64,000 nt of DNA from Mycteria americana. Its lineage: Eukaryota; Chordata; Aves; Ciconiiformes; Ciconiidae. Every line of letters starts with the position of its first letter. The first letter of the stretch is position 1. The notes beneath the pieces are model-generated. The model saw only the letters and a list, made by a program, of their open reading frames with translations, searched no databases and was not told the origin of the DNA. The stretch covers positions 35,451,501-35,515,500 of the forward strand of contig NC_134370.1 of NCBI RefSeq assembly GCF_035582795.1, given 5' to 3'. A program made the position numbers and the translations under genes. Positions 36,336 through 49,745 of this stretch are shown in pieces.

Positions 36336-39300
36336 TTGGACATGATTTTATTTAAGGTTTAGTTACTTTTCAAGGCTAAAACTCAAACGGCTCCCGAGGG
36401 TGGGCATGGTCCTTTTCGTTCTGTATTTGGGCTGCTTCCACCTGTTTTGCAGGATTTTGTTTCTATCTTTGATTTATTTTCTCTGCTCCAGTGTATTGTC
36501 CTTATTCTTTCACCTCCTCTCTCATTCACGTCTCTCTCCTTACTCTCTATTGTCCAACCTTTTCAGCTCTCTTTTCTCTCTTCCCCCTCCTGCCTTTCCT
36601 CTTCCTTGGTAGTTCCTTTTCCTTCCCCCTTATCTCAGCAATTGCTGCCAACAGCTATATTTGGAATAGAGTGGGAACAAGCTATTCTTGTGACTTTACT
36701 TTGAAATAACTGAGAGGAGCAGATGATTTTCTTTGAACAAATAGAGGATACATTGAGGAGAAGGCAGGCTAGTAAAGTCAAAATGACATTGTTAGGGAAT
36801 ACCTGCCCAGCAGGTTCGTCTTTCCCAACTCTCAGGATAACTTAACCAGCTATTTGTTCTTGTTTGCTCTGTTTTACCTTTAAATCCTCCTTTTGTGCAA
36901 AATTTCTCTCTCCAGGTTAGTAACCCGAGGTCCTAACAAGGCCTAGCTCATCACCACAACGTCTGGGCACTTGCACAAGGGGAATGACTGCCACCTAAAA
37001 TCTCAGATGCCAGGATTAGCTGAAACAGGATATATACTTGTTTAACACTTGAACTCAATGCCATCGTATCTTCTGGTGTAGTCACAGGATACTGTTATAG
37101 AGTCCTGCTTGTATGGCTAGCACAGAAATATGCTGGGAGGAACAATTTCCTATCGAGCAACGTGATTTCTCCATGTCCTCTCACATTAACTCCTTCTCAT
37201 CACCACCTGTTCCTCATCACCCCTGCCATTTAAACTGCTGTAAGCAATACATTAACAAAGACAGCGAGAACCAGAGCTACATGAACAGGACAGCACAGAA
37301 TGTATTTCTCCCTATCCCCCATATTTCTGTGTTTATACGATTAACTCCCACATTGGCAAACCAAACAAGAAATGAGGCCAAATGAGAAATTCAGCATCAC
37401 AGCTTAGTGTTTTGTGCCTGTGCCAAAAGACCCAACTCTATTTGTCTGCTCCCAAGTGAAGCCGGTTCTATTAAAACCGTACTGCTGTACATGTGTTTGT
37501 GTGTGAAACTGCTTCATACAGGGAAAGATACATGTAATTACACACAGAAAGATGCAGGGATAAGATCTTTCCTTACAAGTTAAACATTCAAAGGAGGGAT
37601 GGCTGCTAAATGTTAGACGAGAAGCTAGAAGGAAATGATTCTTCCATCCATCGATGAATTCCTGGGATTTTATAAACCAGCTAACACAAATGGTCATGCT
37701 GACATGGGGCTTCCACAGTTGCCTCTCCAATAATTGTTAATACGTCCAGCTTGCCAACAGAATACATGTCAATACCAATGTCTTAGGAGGGCAAGGCTGA
37801 CAGAGCTCTAATGTTTTTCTATTGGACCATCTAATAGAAAAACAGATCAGTCTTCAAGCAAACAGACTCTTTTCCATGCCCACACTACTACTACTGCCAC
37901 CACACATCTTGAATGTGCCATATCGGAGGCTAAGCAACGTGAAAAAGGAATGATCCAGGCTAAGAAGTGACATCTACTTTCAGTACTACGACTAATCCAC
38001 AACAGAGACTGCCAAGTGTCTCTTTGGGCTTCTGCCCCCTGTACAAGGGAATTTGATGTATGCTGCAGACATAACAATATAATAACTTTTCATACTGACT
38101 TAAATGCAAGTGCAATGGCTGAGCATATTTCATCAGTATCAGATGAGTTTTTGCAATTTTGTGCTGCCATAGAAAGCAAATATATTTTATTTATGTGTTG
38201 CCAACCTCAGGTCAACAGGCAAATGAACTTTTACATATTTGGAGAACACTGCTAAATCCATGGTGAACTCAGAGAGGATTTAGCCCTCCCCTGTTACCTC
38301 TCATCCCTGTCCCATCGTCACCATGCTGGCCACTTGGCAGCTTTCCTCTCAGCCTCCTCGACACTACATGCTCAGTACAGCTGAATAACACAACTGCAAA
38401 GAGCATCTGAAAAACAATCTTTAGGTTTAAGGCTCCCAGGGCACTACATGGGGCACAGACCTGGGCCAGCCTGCTGATGAGAGAGCTAGCCCACAGCTGT
38501 ATGGCCACAAACAAGTCTGCACTCACTGGTCCAGGGACCAGAAACTGCTTCCTGGGCTCTCAGGAGTGCCAATGTGCCTTTGCTTTTTATTATTGGGCAG
38601 ATGCAGACGTGACTAAGGCTTGGCTGCATCTAAGCCATAACTAAACCCCACTGAGATTTGCAGAGTAGGCTTTCCCAACCTCCTTGGTCTGGACCAGCTG
38701 AGAAGATGAGCATTTTCTGAGCCTTTCTACCACCACTCAGAATGGAGGGAATTTTTATACCCAGAGTTAGAGTCCTTGCCCACGGTGTGTGACATGCTGG
38801 ATTCAGCCCTCTTTTCTGCCTGAATGCAGCTGAGCCCATTTCTTCGACGTTGTAGGATGGCACCCAAAACCATGTTTCAGAGTCAACTCTGGGGCCTGCC
38901 TGTGTCTTTCTGATGCAGACTTTGAGCTTTACGTGAAGTGAGCCAGCTGGACTGGCTCTGCAACGGAGGTCAGGGTACCTGCCTGGAGAAGAGCTGAGAT
39001 CCATTAGGAAGACGCAGCTGGTGTCCCAATTTCTGCACTCAAGGTTCGAGCAGGTCGCGAGGAGCTGACAGGCTGTGCATCTGGAGGAGGGTTAATGAGA
39101 AAACTTTAAGTGCTGCATTACAAGTATCAATTTGCAGTTACAACCACAACCTGCAAGTACTTTCCAGGCATCCAAGGAGGGGCAATCACTGTTGCCATAA
39201 CCCACAAAGGACATGGGAAGAAAAGGTGTGAAGAAAGAGCAGCACCAAACAGACTATGTTTTTCACTTTTATCCGTAAGAAATATCAAAGAACAGGAAGT

Positions 39301-42300
39301 ATTCACCCTGTGATGTACAATGGACCTTCCTTAAAGTTAGGCTGAATAATCATCATATCATAAACCCCGTCCTGTGATTCAGGACAGCGCTTGTGGTGGA
39401 GCACACTAAAAACATCAGGTCTGCAGCATGCCTGGAGAGGCTGACCAGGGCTGCCATGGACTTTGCAGGCTTTCTAACAAGCACACTTATTGTAACACGA
39501 TTTAAAGTTGACAACATGTCTAAAAACACACACAATGTCAGAGAAGGAATGAAATGTTGCTTCCCTCTCTCCCCCCCCAACCTCATTACAGGCTAAGGAA
39601 AAATAATGTATGGAGAATAATACTTCACCATCTAAAGAGTTTTTCTGGTTTCTAAATCTAGTGAAGAGTCATTGTATATTTTGACAGAAAAATGAATCAA
39701 AATAATAAAGTGAATACAAAATTATATTGCTGTCAATAATTTAATTTACACAAAATAGCACTGTGACATGGTAATTGTTATATATGATGCAGCATTCAGT
39801 ATAATATTTGGAGAATGCATTATAGAAAGTCAACATTTAACTACTAAAATCAACTTACATAATCAAAGCTGTCAGGGAATCTTTACAGTTTTATATTAAT
39901 TTGAATGTAATTTACTATAGAGGTGTCATTCTTAGAGGTGCTTACAATAGTTAATGATCTCTGCATTTCCATTATAAAATCCTATTTTCAAAGGTTTATA
40001 ACTTGGTCTTAAGAACTCTCAGCCCTCCGGCACATTTTCCTTTTCCTTACAAAAACTATGTTAGACGTTTTAAACTTTTCTCTCAGAGCAGAAAGTGTGG
40101 TTACTTTCAAAATTCATTTTGAGGATTTGCTAATTTGCTGCTTGCTACCCAGGAATCTCAGAAAAAGAAAGGTTCTTCACAGTAGAAGACATTACAGTTG
40201 CATTCTTTTTTTCCACTTTCCTGAGTATTCTACCCCTCAGACCATTTTTCTTGCTGAAGTGTCTATGCAACGTCCAATATTGCATCCAAACCTTCTCTCC
40301 TTCCTATGTTGCTGCCATTAAGCTTTCTTCCAGGTCCTTCTCATCTCAGACTTTGACTCCTGGCTCTGTTCTGTGTCTTCTCACAGATGTCCACACTTAC
40401 TTCGGCAATTGCAACTTCCATCACATCCATCGGTTAATGGGCTCTCCTGGCTGCATGTTTCCTCAGCCTCACCCCTTTTATCAAGCTGCAGCCCTAATTC
40501 ACTTTTCCAACTCATTAGAAGTCCAACAATTAGTTTTGCTCTAGCAAGTACATTTCTCTCCCTGATCTTACAGGCTTGATTCACACCAGACATTACCCAT
40601 CAACCCACCTAGACCTGCTCTGTTGGTTGTTGGGTGATTTTCAGTTTACCAGCCACAGGAACTACACAGACCTGAGACACTGAAGCTGTTTCCCCCTGCC
40701 CCAGGCTTTCTGCCCAGGAGGTAGGACACTGCAAACCAATTGTCCACACACACAGTTACAGGTCGTTTCCAAAACCAGAATTTGAAAGGCAAATTGTCAA
40801 CACAAAGCTATTATCTGTAATAAAAGCAAAGCCAATAATTACCTTGTCTGCTTTGATAGACCTGCTCCAGTTCACGGGTCTAGTTTTCCCAAATGCTGCG
40901 CAGATTCACTTTTTTTCATCCATGTCAGTTAGCTGTCATTTTGGATCCCCTAGCCCCTAGCTTTCTGTAACCTCAGTGTTATTACATGTTTATTGGCATG
41001 TTTGAGCCAACGTGCACAACTGTATCCAAAATCTAAATCACCACTACCATGTAAACATCTAGATTTACATGGAAGTAGTTTTGTCACTTGTCCAGGATCT
41101 CTTTATTTTCCATGCAAGGCGAAGAGCTTTTTAAAGTATCTGTGATGCTCTGTTCTAGCCATTCTGTCTTTATATGGCCACTTTTGTCCAGTGCCAACAC
41201 TTAGCCAAAACACTTCCTTCCCTTTTTCCATCACTGCCATTTTCCTTGTTTGAAAAAAATGAATGTATTGCTTTCTAATAATTCAATGATGTCACAAATA
41301 AGATGGGAATCTCCTTTCCCTTATGCATGCTGAGAACAGATCCGTAGTTTCAGATAAAAAAATCTGTTGCTTACATTTCACATTACTGGAGCTGGAAAGA
41401 AAAACTATTTCACAGGCATGATGTTTTGATGATGGACTTGATTCAAGAAAAATGTGGTCATATTTAGACTGGATAGAACTGGTGACTGACTCAGCAAGAT
41501 GGCTTAACTCTGTAACTAGGGCAGATAACAATGAGAAAGACAGCACTGTTTGATCCTTCAGATTCACAGTTTAGTGGTACAAAGGAACTCTAGAAATCAC
41601 TTTTTTTTCCCAGTGGATATTTAGCTGGACACAAGCAGGATGAGTGTCTGGATGAATTATATTCTATAGAAGCAATTGACACACTTCAGATCTTTATTCT
41701 GGCTTTGGAAAAAAGTAGTGAAAGACTGGCTGTAGCAAGGACTACGGGCTGAAAGTTTCCGGATGTTATTTCATCATTCTGTGTGCTGAGAAAACAGAAC
41801 TAGAAGATTAAACTTTAAAATTGTCAGAGAAGTCAGGGACTGTATGGATCTCTTCTCCCGCAGAATGAATGGGACCTGACAGGCAGAGGACCTTAGAGGA
41901 TGTTCTTCCAGACCGGATGACAATTCTTGCATTTTCACTGTCCCTCACAGAAAAATCTACCAGACCAGTTTATCTCCATTCAATATTTTTACTCCTTGAA
42001 TCTCAATGAAGAGGTTTTCCTCTGATGTAGGTAGTGCTGCCCGCTCTCCCAAGGTTGACGCCCACTTCATTCAAGTATTCCTAGTGCAGCAGGGATGTTA
42101 GTGGCTACTGGCTTGCAGCCAACATCCCACACATTTCCTCCGCAGCAAAAATGCCTTAATTCTGACCCACTGCCTTTCAAGTAGATAGTGAAAAAAATCA
42201 GTCACAAAGAGCTTTGCTTTTATCTGTATTTCTCCTTCAGAAAGATCTGAAAAAAAACCATCAGACATTGTCCTTTTCTTTTCTTTATCAAGGTCCATGG

Positions 42301-45000
42301 TCAGCAAGAGTGAGGTTTGGTGTAGCTGTTAGAGCTTAAGCCCAAAAAGAAGCTGAAGGCATTCAGACGGTGGTGCTTATAGATTTGGGTAAAGGGAGTT
42401 TGTAAGCAGGGTAACTGAGGAGGGGGTGGACCACATTGCTTGCCATTGTGCCAGCGGACGCATCCAGCACATCTCCTACTCAGCAGCTCTTCTGCACACC
42501 ATTCCTTCTGAACCAGTTCAACCATCACCTACTGTAGGAGCTCGTGTTTTTCAGGCAGGGCACTGAAAAAAGATCAGAAGGGACAGTAACTTTTGGCTCC
42601 CAGCTGAAGTTTTCCATCCTCAGCACAGATATGAAGAACACTGCTGATATTACCTGATAACTGCGGGGCAGTATGTTCCAAGCCCGGCATCTGAACGGGC
42701 AAGAAGAAAACGTACATGCTTACAAACTGGGCATGTTACAGGCCTGGCATGTCCATCACTCATGAATTTGAGTTGTGACAAATTATGCGACACACATGTA
42801 TTCTTACACGCTCAAAAGTCAAACACATACATGATTTTAAGACCAGTGCATGGAAAAAAGGGTGTAGTGGAACAAAGCTGTCCATTTCATAACTCCATTG
42901 CACATAACCCTAAGGGAAAACAGCACAGACAAACAGGTCTCATATTTGTTAATCTAGCCAAACAGAGATGAGGAGAGGTACAGTCATGTTCACAGGGGAA
43001 TGTGGAGCCCAGAATTACAATCTGATATACTAGGAGGGCTAGAATCAGAAGCCAGGGAGAAGAAAAGGGTTGGCGAACCATTTAGTTGATTTCCAATGGT
43101 GCTGTCAGGATGAAAGAAAGATAAACTACCCTCCAAGTTAACAAGTTATGTAGTCAGAAATATTTGAGGGAAGAGGCTAAGAAATAAATATAAATCAAAA
43201 AGGTATAGGGAAAGAAAACCCCAAAGACACTAACAGACTGGGAAAAATCCCCAACAAGTGCAAAGTAGTTGGCAAAATCTTGTGATACAGGTAGAAAGAT
43301 AATCTACTTCATTCAGTAGAACAAGAAAGTCTGGATGACTAGAAATAAGAAAGATAAAGAAAATGGAAAGAAAGGAATTAATTAAAGAAACCATTACACT
43401 GACCTTGCATAAATAAAGTTTCAAAGATTGCACACATGCTAATCTGAGGAGCAGGATGGCTAGAAGTTTGGAGACAATTAAAACATTTCACTCCCTGATA
43501 CCAGGGACAGAGGCAGAATTTGAATGGAGATTAGATGTATTTGGTACTGTTCCAGCTGATTACGATGTTGAAAAATTACATGGAAACCAATGTTGCAATA
43601 TACTGAATTTAAGGAGAATTGCAAAATGTACTGATGAACGAGAGGAACAAAACCGAAACAGTAAGAAGAACATAGGTTAAAATACAAGCTGCAGAAAACT
43701 GACAGCAGGAATGATTTCAGAAAAAAAGAAGATAGGTAAATTGGATAAAACAGAGGAAAAGGCTGGCACCCATCATTGCCATGACACTTGCATTACATCT
43801 CACTTCCAAGTGCAGAGTCCAATTTGGGAGAAGGCAAGAAGCAGAATATTCTCTTTATAGGGAAAAAAAGGCTTCTTTCTTTTGCAAGTTCCTGTGTCAG
43901 TAGCCATTTTATGGGGCTGCCAATCATGGCAAATCAACTGAAAAGCCAGATCATTTTCTAAAGCATCTACCTTCCTAGAGAAAGATTTTAAAGTTGACTG
44001 TGTACTATCCAGCTGCTGCTTTTAATCTTTCCCTGACAACAGTAGTTGTTTTATTACTTTGACAGTCATTTTTAGCCCATGAATGGTACCACAGTCCTTG
44101 TAAAATGGAAAATTCTTTTGATCTGCAATTTCATAAGGTTTAGCAATGGACAAAGGATTTTTCTGGTATACTTGATCACACACTTGCTGAAGTTTAGGCT
44201 TAAAACCAATAAAAAGGCACTGAGCTACCCATTTGGAGAAACACACAAATCCTTTTTGATGAATAAAGACTGCCAGGAAAAAAATTAATTTATTATAAAA
44301 ATACTACCTATTAATAGAAAATTACAAACAAGATTACTCCTGAAATAACTTTGATGTATTGCCAAAATCACTTTTAACTTTCACACTGTTTTCATACAGT
44401 ATGATCTAGAGGATAGAAAATATGGATGCAAGATAAGCATTGTATATAAGCACAAGAAAGGAAGGCATTTCAAGCTGTCTGTAATAACTAAAAGAAACTG
44501 GGAGAAGACTCAGGCAAACACAGAGCAGTTTTCCAGCATAATGGCTTGTTCTATTTGCTCTACAAATAAGAACTCTATGTTTTCTGCAATCTGAAATACT
44601 GTACAAAGTCTAAAATAAAATATATTTCCAAACAAGAATAAAAACCCATCCATCAACCATTTTGAGTGAAAAAGTAATTGCAAATTATCAAACCTGTAAT
44701 TTTTATTAGCAGAGGCTGCAGTACTTTGAGCACTTACACATATGTTTAACTTCAGACACATCTGTATCCCATTTTCTTGTCCTATTCACACTGGAACCCA
44801 TTCTATTTTTCCTTATATATAAGGAATTAAAACAGAAGACCTTTGTGATATTAAAGTGTAAGGACAATGTTTCTAGGGTGGCTATCAATTTAGCAGCTAG
44901 CCAGCTGAGTACATACCTACCTATGGGGAATATTTAGATAAGTAGCTGAGTGGAAGTCTAACTTCTTTGAGTTCTTTCTAAAATAAAAGTGCAGCAGAGG

Positions 45001-45066
45001 GTGTGTATATATATATATATACACACATATATATTTATATATATTTTTTTATATATGTATATATTA
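45001..45066. repeat. TA/CA-rich microsatellite
   Basis: Alternating TA, ACAC and TTTATATAT units run for about 65 bases. The tract is imperfect and self-complementary. Confidence 0.95.
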
Positions 45067-46814
45067 GTAACTGAACTGATGAAGCCTGGACTGAGTTTGC
45101 TTTGAAAACTGTAAGTCCATTGACATTGCCAATTTCCATAAAGACATTCATTTCTAAAAGTCTACATGAAGCTTAAAATTTAAACAGAGTAAAAAGAAAC
45201 AATTCTCTTTTTAGCTGGGCGCAGTTAGAAGTCAGTCATCTTGATACTTAAGTGAGATTGGTCAGAAGAAAATTAAAGGACAATTGAAGGAAGAACAGGA
45301 GTTCCTCCCCCACCCCCTGCACTGTCCAATTGTTCACATATCTGTAGTATTTCTTAAATAAGTCTATTTCAGAAGACAAAAACATTGGATTTCATACCTT
45401 TTGCCAGACAGTTTTTGTTTGTATATCATCTTGAAATTTCCACAGAATTCCCGAAAATCACATCTTCTGGCAAAATACCAGCCTAACTCCTACAGTCTAA
45501 CATTCACAACACAAATATTTCACTTCAGTATTTTCAGATAAACCACTGCCCTTCGGTTTCGTTACATTGTCTTGACAAAGTATTGAGATGTCTCTGTGCA
45601 ATTATTAAAAAACCAGAAGTCCTCCACAACCAGTCAAAACTGACCCCAGTATCACTGACCTCGAGAAATCAGCTCTCAGTGCAAGCAGAGTTCTTCAACT
45701 CTGTTTCTCCAGTCTTCCAGATCTCTAAATGAAACACTTTTTAAAGGCTTATCCTTGCCCTAAACACTTAAAGTTGTATTTTCAGTCCCACTGTTTTGGG
45801 ATAATGCACATCTCTGAGCTCTGCATATGCAATATTTTTCTTTCCATTCTTTCCTCCAGATTAGGAAGACTCAGAGGAAAGAATTTCGCCTCTGTTGTTT
45901 GTTAATTATATTCAGAAATTCCTACACAACCTCTTGCATCAGACCATGCCTGGACTTATGTATCTGGACTTATGTGCTCAGCATTTGCCCGCTCAGCCCT
46001 GTTAACTGAGTAATCCCCTGCCCTTATTGACTCTTGGACTTTCCCTTTGAGATCTCAGTCCACTAAAGAAGGAAAGGGACTTACTGCAGGAAACACAGCC
46101 CCATGTTTCTGCATCCTTCCTGCCACATCTTGCAAAGTGCTTAAGACAATACATTGTGCAATAAAAATGAATGAGAATTTGAAGGGACAAGCAGAGTTGT
46201 GCTCTGATAATCCACGCAAACTGCAGTTCATGTAGGTGTCCTCTTCTCTGAGTACTCTGAATAACTAAAAAGAGGTCTGGCTCCAAAGCCCACTGAAGCC
46301 AGGAACAATTGCCCTCCACAAAGTAAGACGCAGCCGATGACTGTTCCCAGCACAGCGATGCCTGGGGAGTTCCTGCTAACCCAGACTGCCACCAGCTGCC
46401 ACCATGCAGCTGACGAGCAGATCATTGCATGTACAAGGCAGCAGCTCCACAAGGCCTGCAGGAACCTTGGGCGAATGGGACTGGTTAAGCTTCAAGGTGC
46501 AGAGAGTACCCCACCGGGACCATTCTGTTGTCTATAGTCATGTTTATTTAACTGCTGATTTACGTCTGCAAAAGCATCAACTTCAACAAATTATTCATCA
46601 AAAGACTAGCTCCATGCTTTCTGATTTCCAACACTGACTTTCAGAATATTTCATCTAATAAATCTGAAGTAGGTATGAATAAACAAACATGGCATTATAC
46701 TAAGCTCATTAATTATGCACCAAGCTACACGGTATTAGAAGTACACACAATACTGGGAGCTCATGGAAGATGAGTCTCCAAAAGGGAAAGATTATTATCT
46801 ACTTGATCAGAAAC

Positions 46815-46930
46815 CTCATTTCACTTTTAGCTTCACCTGTTTTGGATGGTTTGGCTTTAATACTTTCCCAGTTGTGATTGACTGATTTAGCATATGATAT
46901 CTCTATATGATATTTCAATATTCTACACAC
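46815..46930. promoter_or_regulatory. Candidate enhancer-like cluster (E-box, PBX/MEIS-like site)
   Basis: E-box CACCTG (46,834-46,839) and TGATTGAC (46,875-46,882), a PBX/MEIS-type site, lie close together in AT-rich DNA 16 kb upstream of EGR2. Evidence is motif content only. Confidence 0.2.
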
Positions 46931-47949
46931 TGTACCTAAGAACAATCAGACTAAAGTCTTTCTAGTGTGGTGTTCTGTCTCTGTTCATTTGTAAAATATA
47001 GTTATTCCTCCATCATTCTGTGTGGGACCGGAGAAACAATACAGAGCTTTTCACCTTGGAAGGGGAAGAAAGAGAGAGAGAAAAAAGAAAGTTCCCTTCT
47101 CAACAAGGACTATAGGGCCCAACCTCTTGGCATCAACACACTGACCTAGAACATCTCTTGTAGAAGGACACAAATATTGTCTTCTGAATTACAGTCCCAG
47201 TTGAAGCTTTTCTGCATAGCAGAGCAAATCATAAACATAATGTCCTCATTAGCAGATAAAGCTTTCCCAGGAACAGAATAGTGACTGGGAAATACACCCA
47301 GAGTTTCAGCCATTGACCCCAAGACAAAAGGAAGGGCGAGGCCAAGAGACCTGGCACTAAGCTGTGCTAAGGGCCCTCCTGCAAAACCTCTTTCAGGCAC
47401 TTGCAGGACAGTATCTGCTTTCATTCAGGCTCAGCACCCTTACAACTCAGCACCTTCACCTTCCTGTTTGATGTGACAGTGACTTCTGCAGCAATCACAC
47501 TCCCCCACCTCCTGGGGATGCTTGTTTTCTCCTGGCTTCATTTACCTTGCCTGAAGTATCAGCCAGTATTCAGCACTGCTGTGTCAAAGAGTCTGTTGCA
47601 AAATGCAGGTCAGTGTTTCTCTCGGTTTCATGGTAATCTATGAAAGAAATTATGCTGATGTAAAAAAAGGGTTTAAACAACCAAAGAAGGACTCCCATAG
47701 CCAATAACACCCTTGCACCTCATTTCTCTGTCATTCTCCCAGCAATCAGTCCTGGCCAGGTTGTTGCAGCATCATTCCAACAGTTGGCATGAGCACCATC
47801 AATTCCCCTTCCTCCCAGTTCCCACCTTCTCCCTCAAATCAGAAACTGCTTTGTATTACTGGAGATGAGGAAGCATCCTCCCCTGGTAACAGATGCAGTA
47901 TATATAAGGAAAAGGATGAAAAATCAAAAATAAGTCTGTAGTATTTGTA

Positions 47950-47975
47950 GGGGGGGGGGGGGGGGAGAGAGAGAG
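47950..47975. repeat. G16 run followed by (AG)5
   Basis: Sixteen consecutive G are followed directly by AGAGAGAGAG. It could form a G-quadruplex on the plus strand and is a likely length-error site in assemblies. Confidence 0.95.
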
Positions 47976-49504
47976 CGCATTTGTATGGATCTACCTGTTA
48001 TCCAAAATTTCTTACATGTAACTAAGCATTTGGTTTGCAGTTTGGGGTAGGTGGTTTCTCATACAAATATATGAGGCTGCATTACAGCTACAAATGTTTC
48101 TTTTGAACATATAACACTGTAACAGTATGAAAATATCTCTGCAAACCTTCTACGGGTGACGTTGTTAAGCCTTGCATTTGTGTAAACCCAACAGACTAAA
48201 GTAGTATCACCTCTGTTAAAACTCACTCATCAATTTTCTATGAACAGTTCTATAAACAGAGAAAATGTCTGTATCCCTGATAAACTGAGTATTGATATGC
48301 AACAAAACCAAGTGTTCAGAAAATTTTCAACAAATGAGGTAATATTCTGATACATATTAAGACCTGTCAGAAAGGAGAACATTTATTGCTAACAAGCTTC
48401 CAAAGCAAGCTGGATATGTAGGGCTGCTGGATTTTTTTTTTTCATCAATAAATTGTGGAGGAAATTGCAGAATTGATATTAATCTTGCCCCTTAACACTT
48501 CTTCCTTTGAGATTTCCTCACAGTCTATTCAAATTTAATTTCATAAATATCCCTTGAAAGTAGAGGTTTTAAAAAACCGAATGACCTGCATCCCCTGTAC
48601 TGAAAGGTGAAGTGGGCTATATTTAGAATCACCTTTGCAGAAACGGAACACCTCAATAAATGCTCTGCGTGGCCATTTGTGACAGAGGGTTATGTGTCTG
48701 CCAACGCAACCTACATTTTTTACGCTAATAGTACAAGTCAGAATAAATATTATCTCCACTCATGTGACAGACCTTTGATAAAGCAGAATTGGCCTGGTTG
48801 ATTAGGAGTACGTGTCAAACACAGATAATGGGGGAATCCCTTTCAGCAGTAGCACACAACCTCAGCAACCATAATGAGACCAATTTAACGAGCCTTCTGT
48901 TTTACAAGAGATATTAATTGCAGTCCTGTCACATAAGGTACAATTCAAGATAAAATACGTAAAAAGGAGGGAAATTGGATTTCATTCCATTTTTGTCACA
49001 ATTATAAATTTTCTTGCAGGATCATGAATCTCCCTGCTGCTGATCTAAATACTCTGGGTGGCTGACATGCTGCCATAGAATAACATGCATTGTTATGAAC
49101 GCTGTTGAACACTAGAAGAATGTCGGGCTTTTGGTTGCATCTTTCTGCCATTATGATTTTTATTCTACTCTAGGCTATTTTTGTTTGTTTGTTTGTCTTG
49201 TAAAAACACAAAAAGAAGGCACCATTCCTGCGTACCCATCCACAAGGATGCTTCCTCATCTCTCACCAGTACAATCATCATCTTATAAATACTTCTGCAA
49301 GTGCTCCATTTGATACTTCTTCAATGAGGCTTACAGACTTACAGTTAAACATACATCCAAGTGTTGCGCTGGATTGGAGTACAAATTATCTTCATGCAAG
49401 TAAATCAGAACTCCCAGTTCAGTCTTTCAAGATTTATATCCTCATCCTATTACTCTTCATAGTAGAATACGTGCTCTCTGTTTGTGTATTATATAAACTT
49501 GGTA

Positions 49505-49745
49505 TTGCCAAAGCGCGTGCTCCCAGGCAGGGCTCCCTCGATCGAGGGAGAGGGTGGACCCGCCAGATGATAGATGCTCCTGGCTCCTGCATGGCAGCGA
49601 GGATGCTCTCCCACGCTACATCCTCACCTGCGAGTCAGAGCAGCTGCAGGCTGATCACCTGTACGTGGCAGACGCTGAACAGTGGCTGCTGCCCGCGTGT
49701 GCGTTGCGGCACTGCCTCAGCCACCAAGTCGCACACCTGCTTCTG
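49505..49745. other. GC-rich islet of unknown origin with 18-bp perfect palindrome
   Basis: About 240 bases of distinctly GC- and CpG-richer DNA lie in an AT-rich desert. They contain the palindrome CTCCCTCGATCGAGGGAG (49,533-49,550). Frames are open on both strands for about 70 codons; on the minus strand a CAG/GTGAGG donor-like sequence occurs near 49,630. None of the translations resembles a protein I recognise. Candidates are a degenerate retrocopy, a non-coding exon or a regulatory islet. Confidence 0.3.

Larger units (their letters stand above)
31261..44999. other. Upstream flank of EGR2, no gene recognised
   Basis: A gene desert with the palindromic repeats and microsatellites listed separately. 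A pyrimidine-rich stretch lies at 36,470-36,640. A 74-codon frame at 43,456-43,680 has mixed composition but matches nothing I know. No exon can be supported. Confidence 0.5.

Noticed and set aside
39040-39062. GGTTCGAGC resembling a tRNA B box
   Set aside because: No A box or cloverleaf could be drawn around it.
43456-43680. 74-codon plus-strand frame with mixed composition
   Set aside because: No homology recognised and no splice signals. Short enough to be chance.
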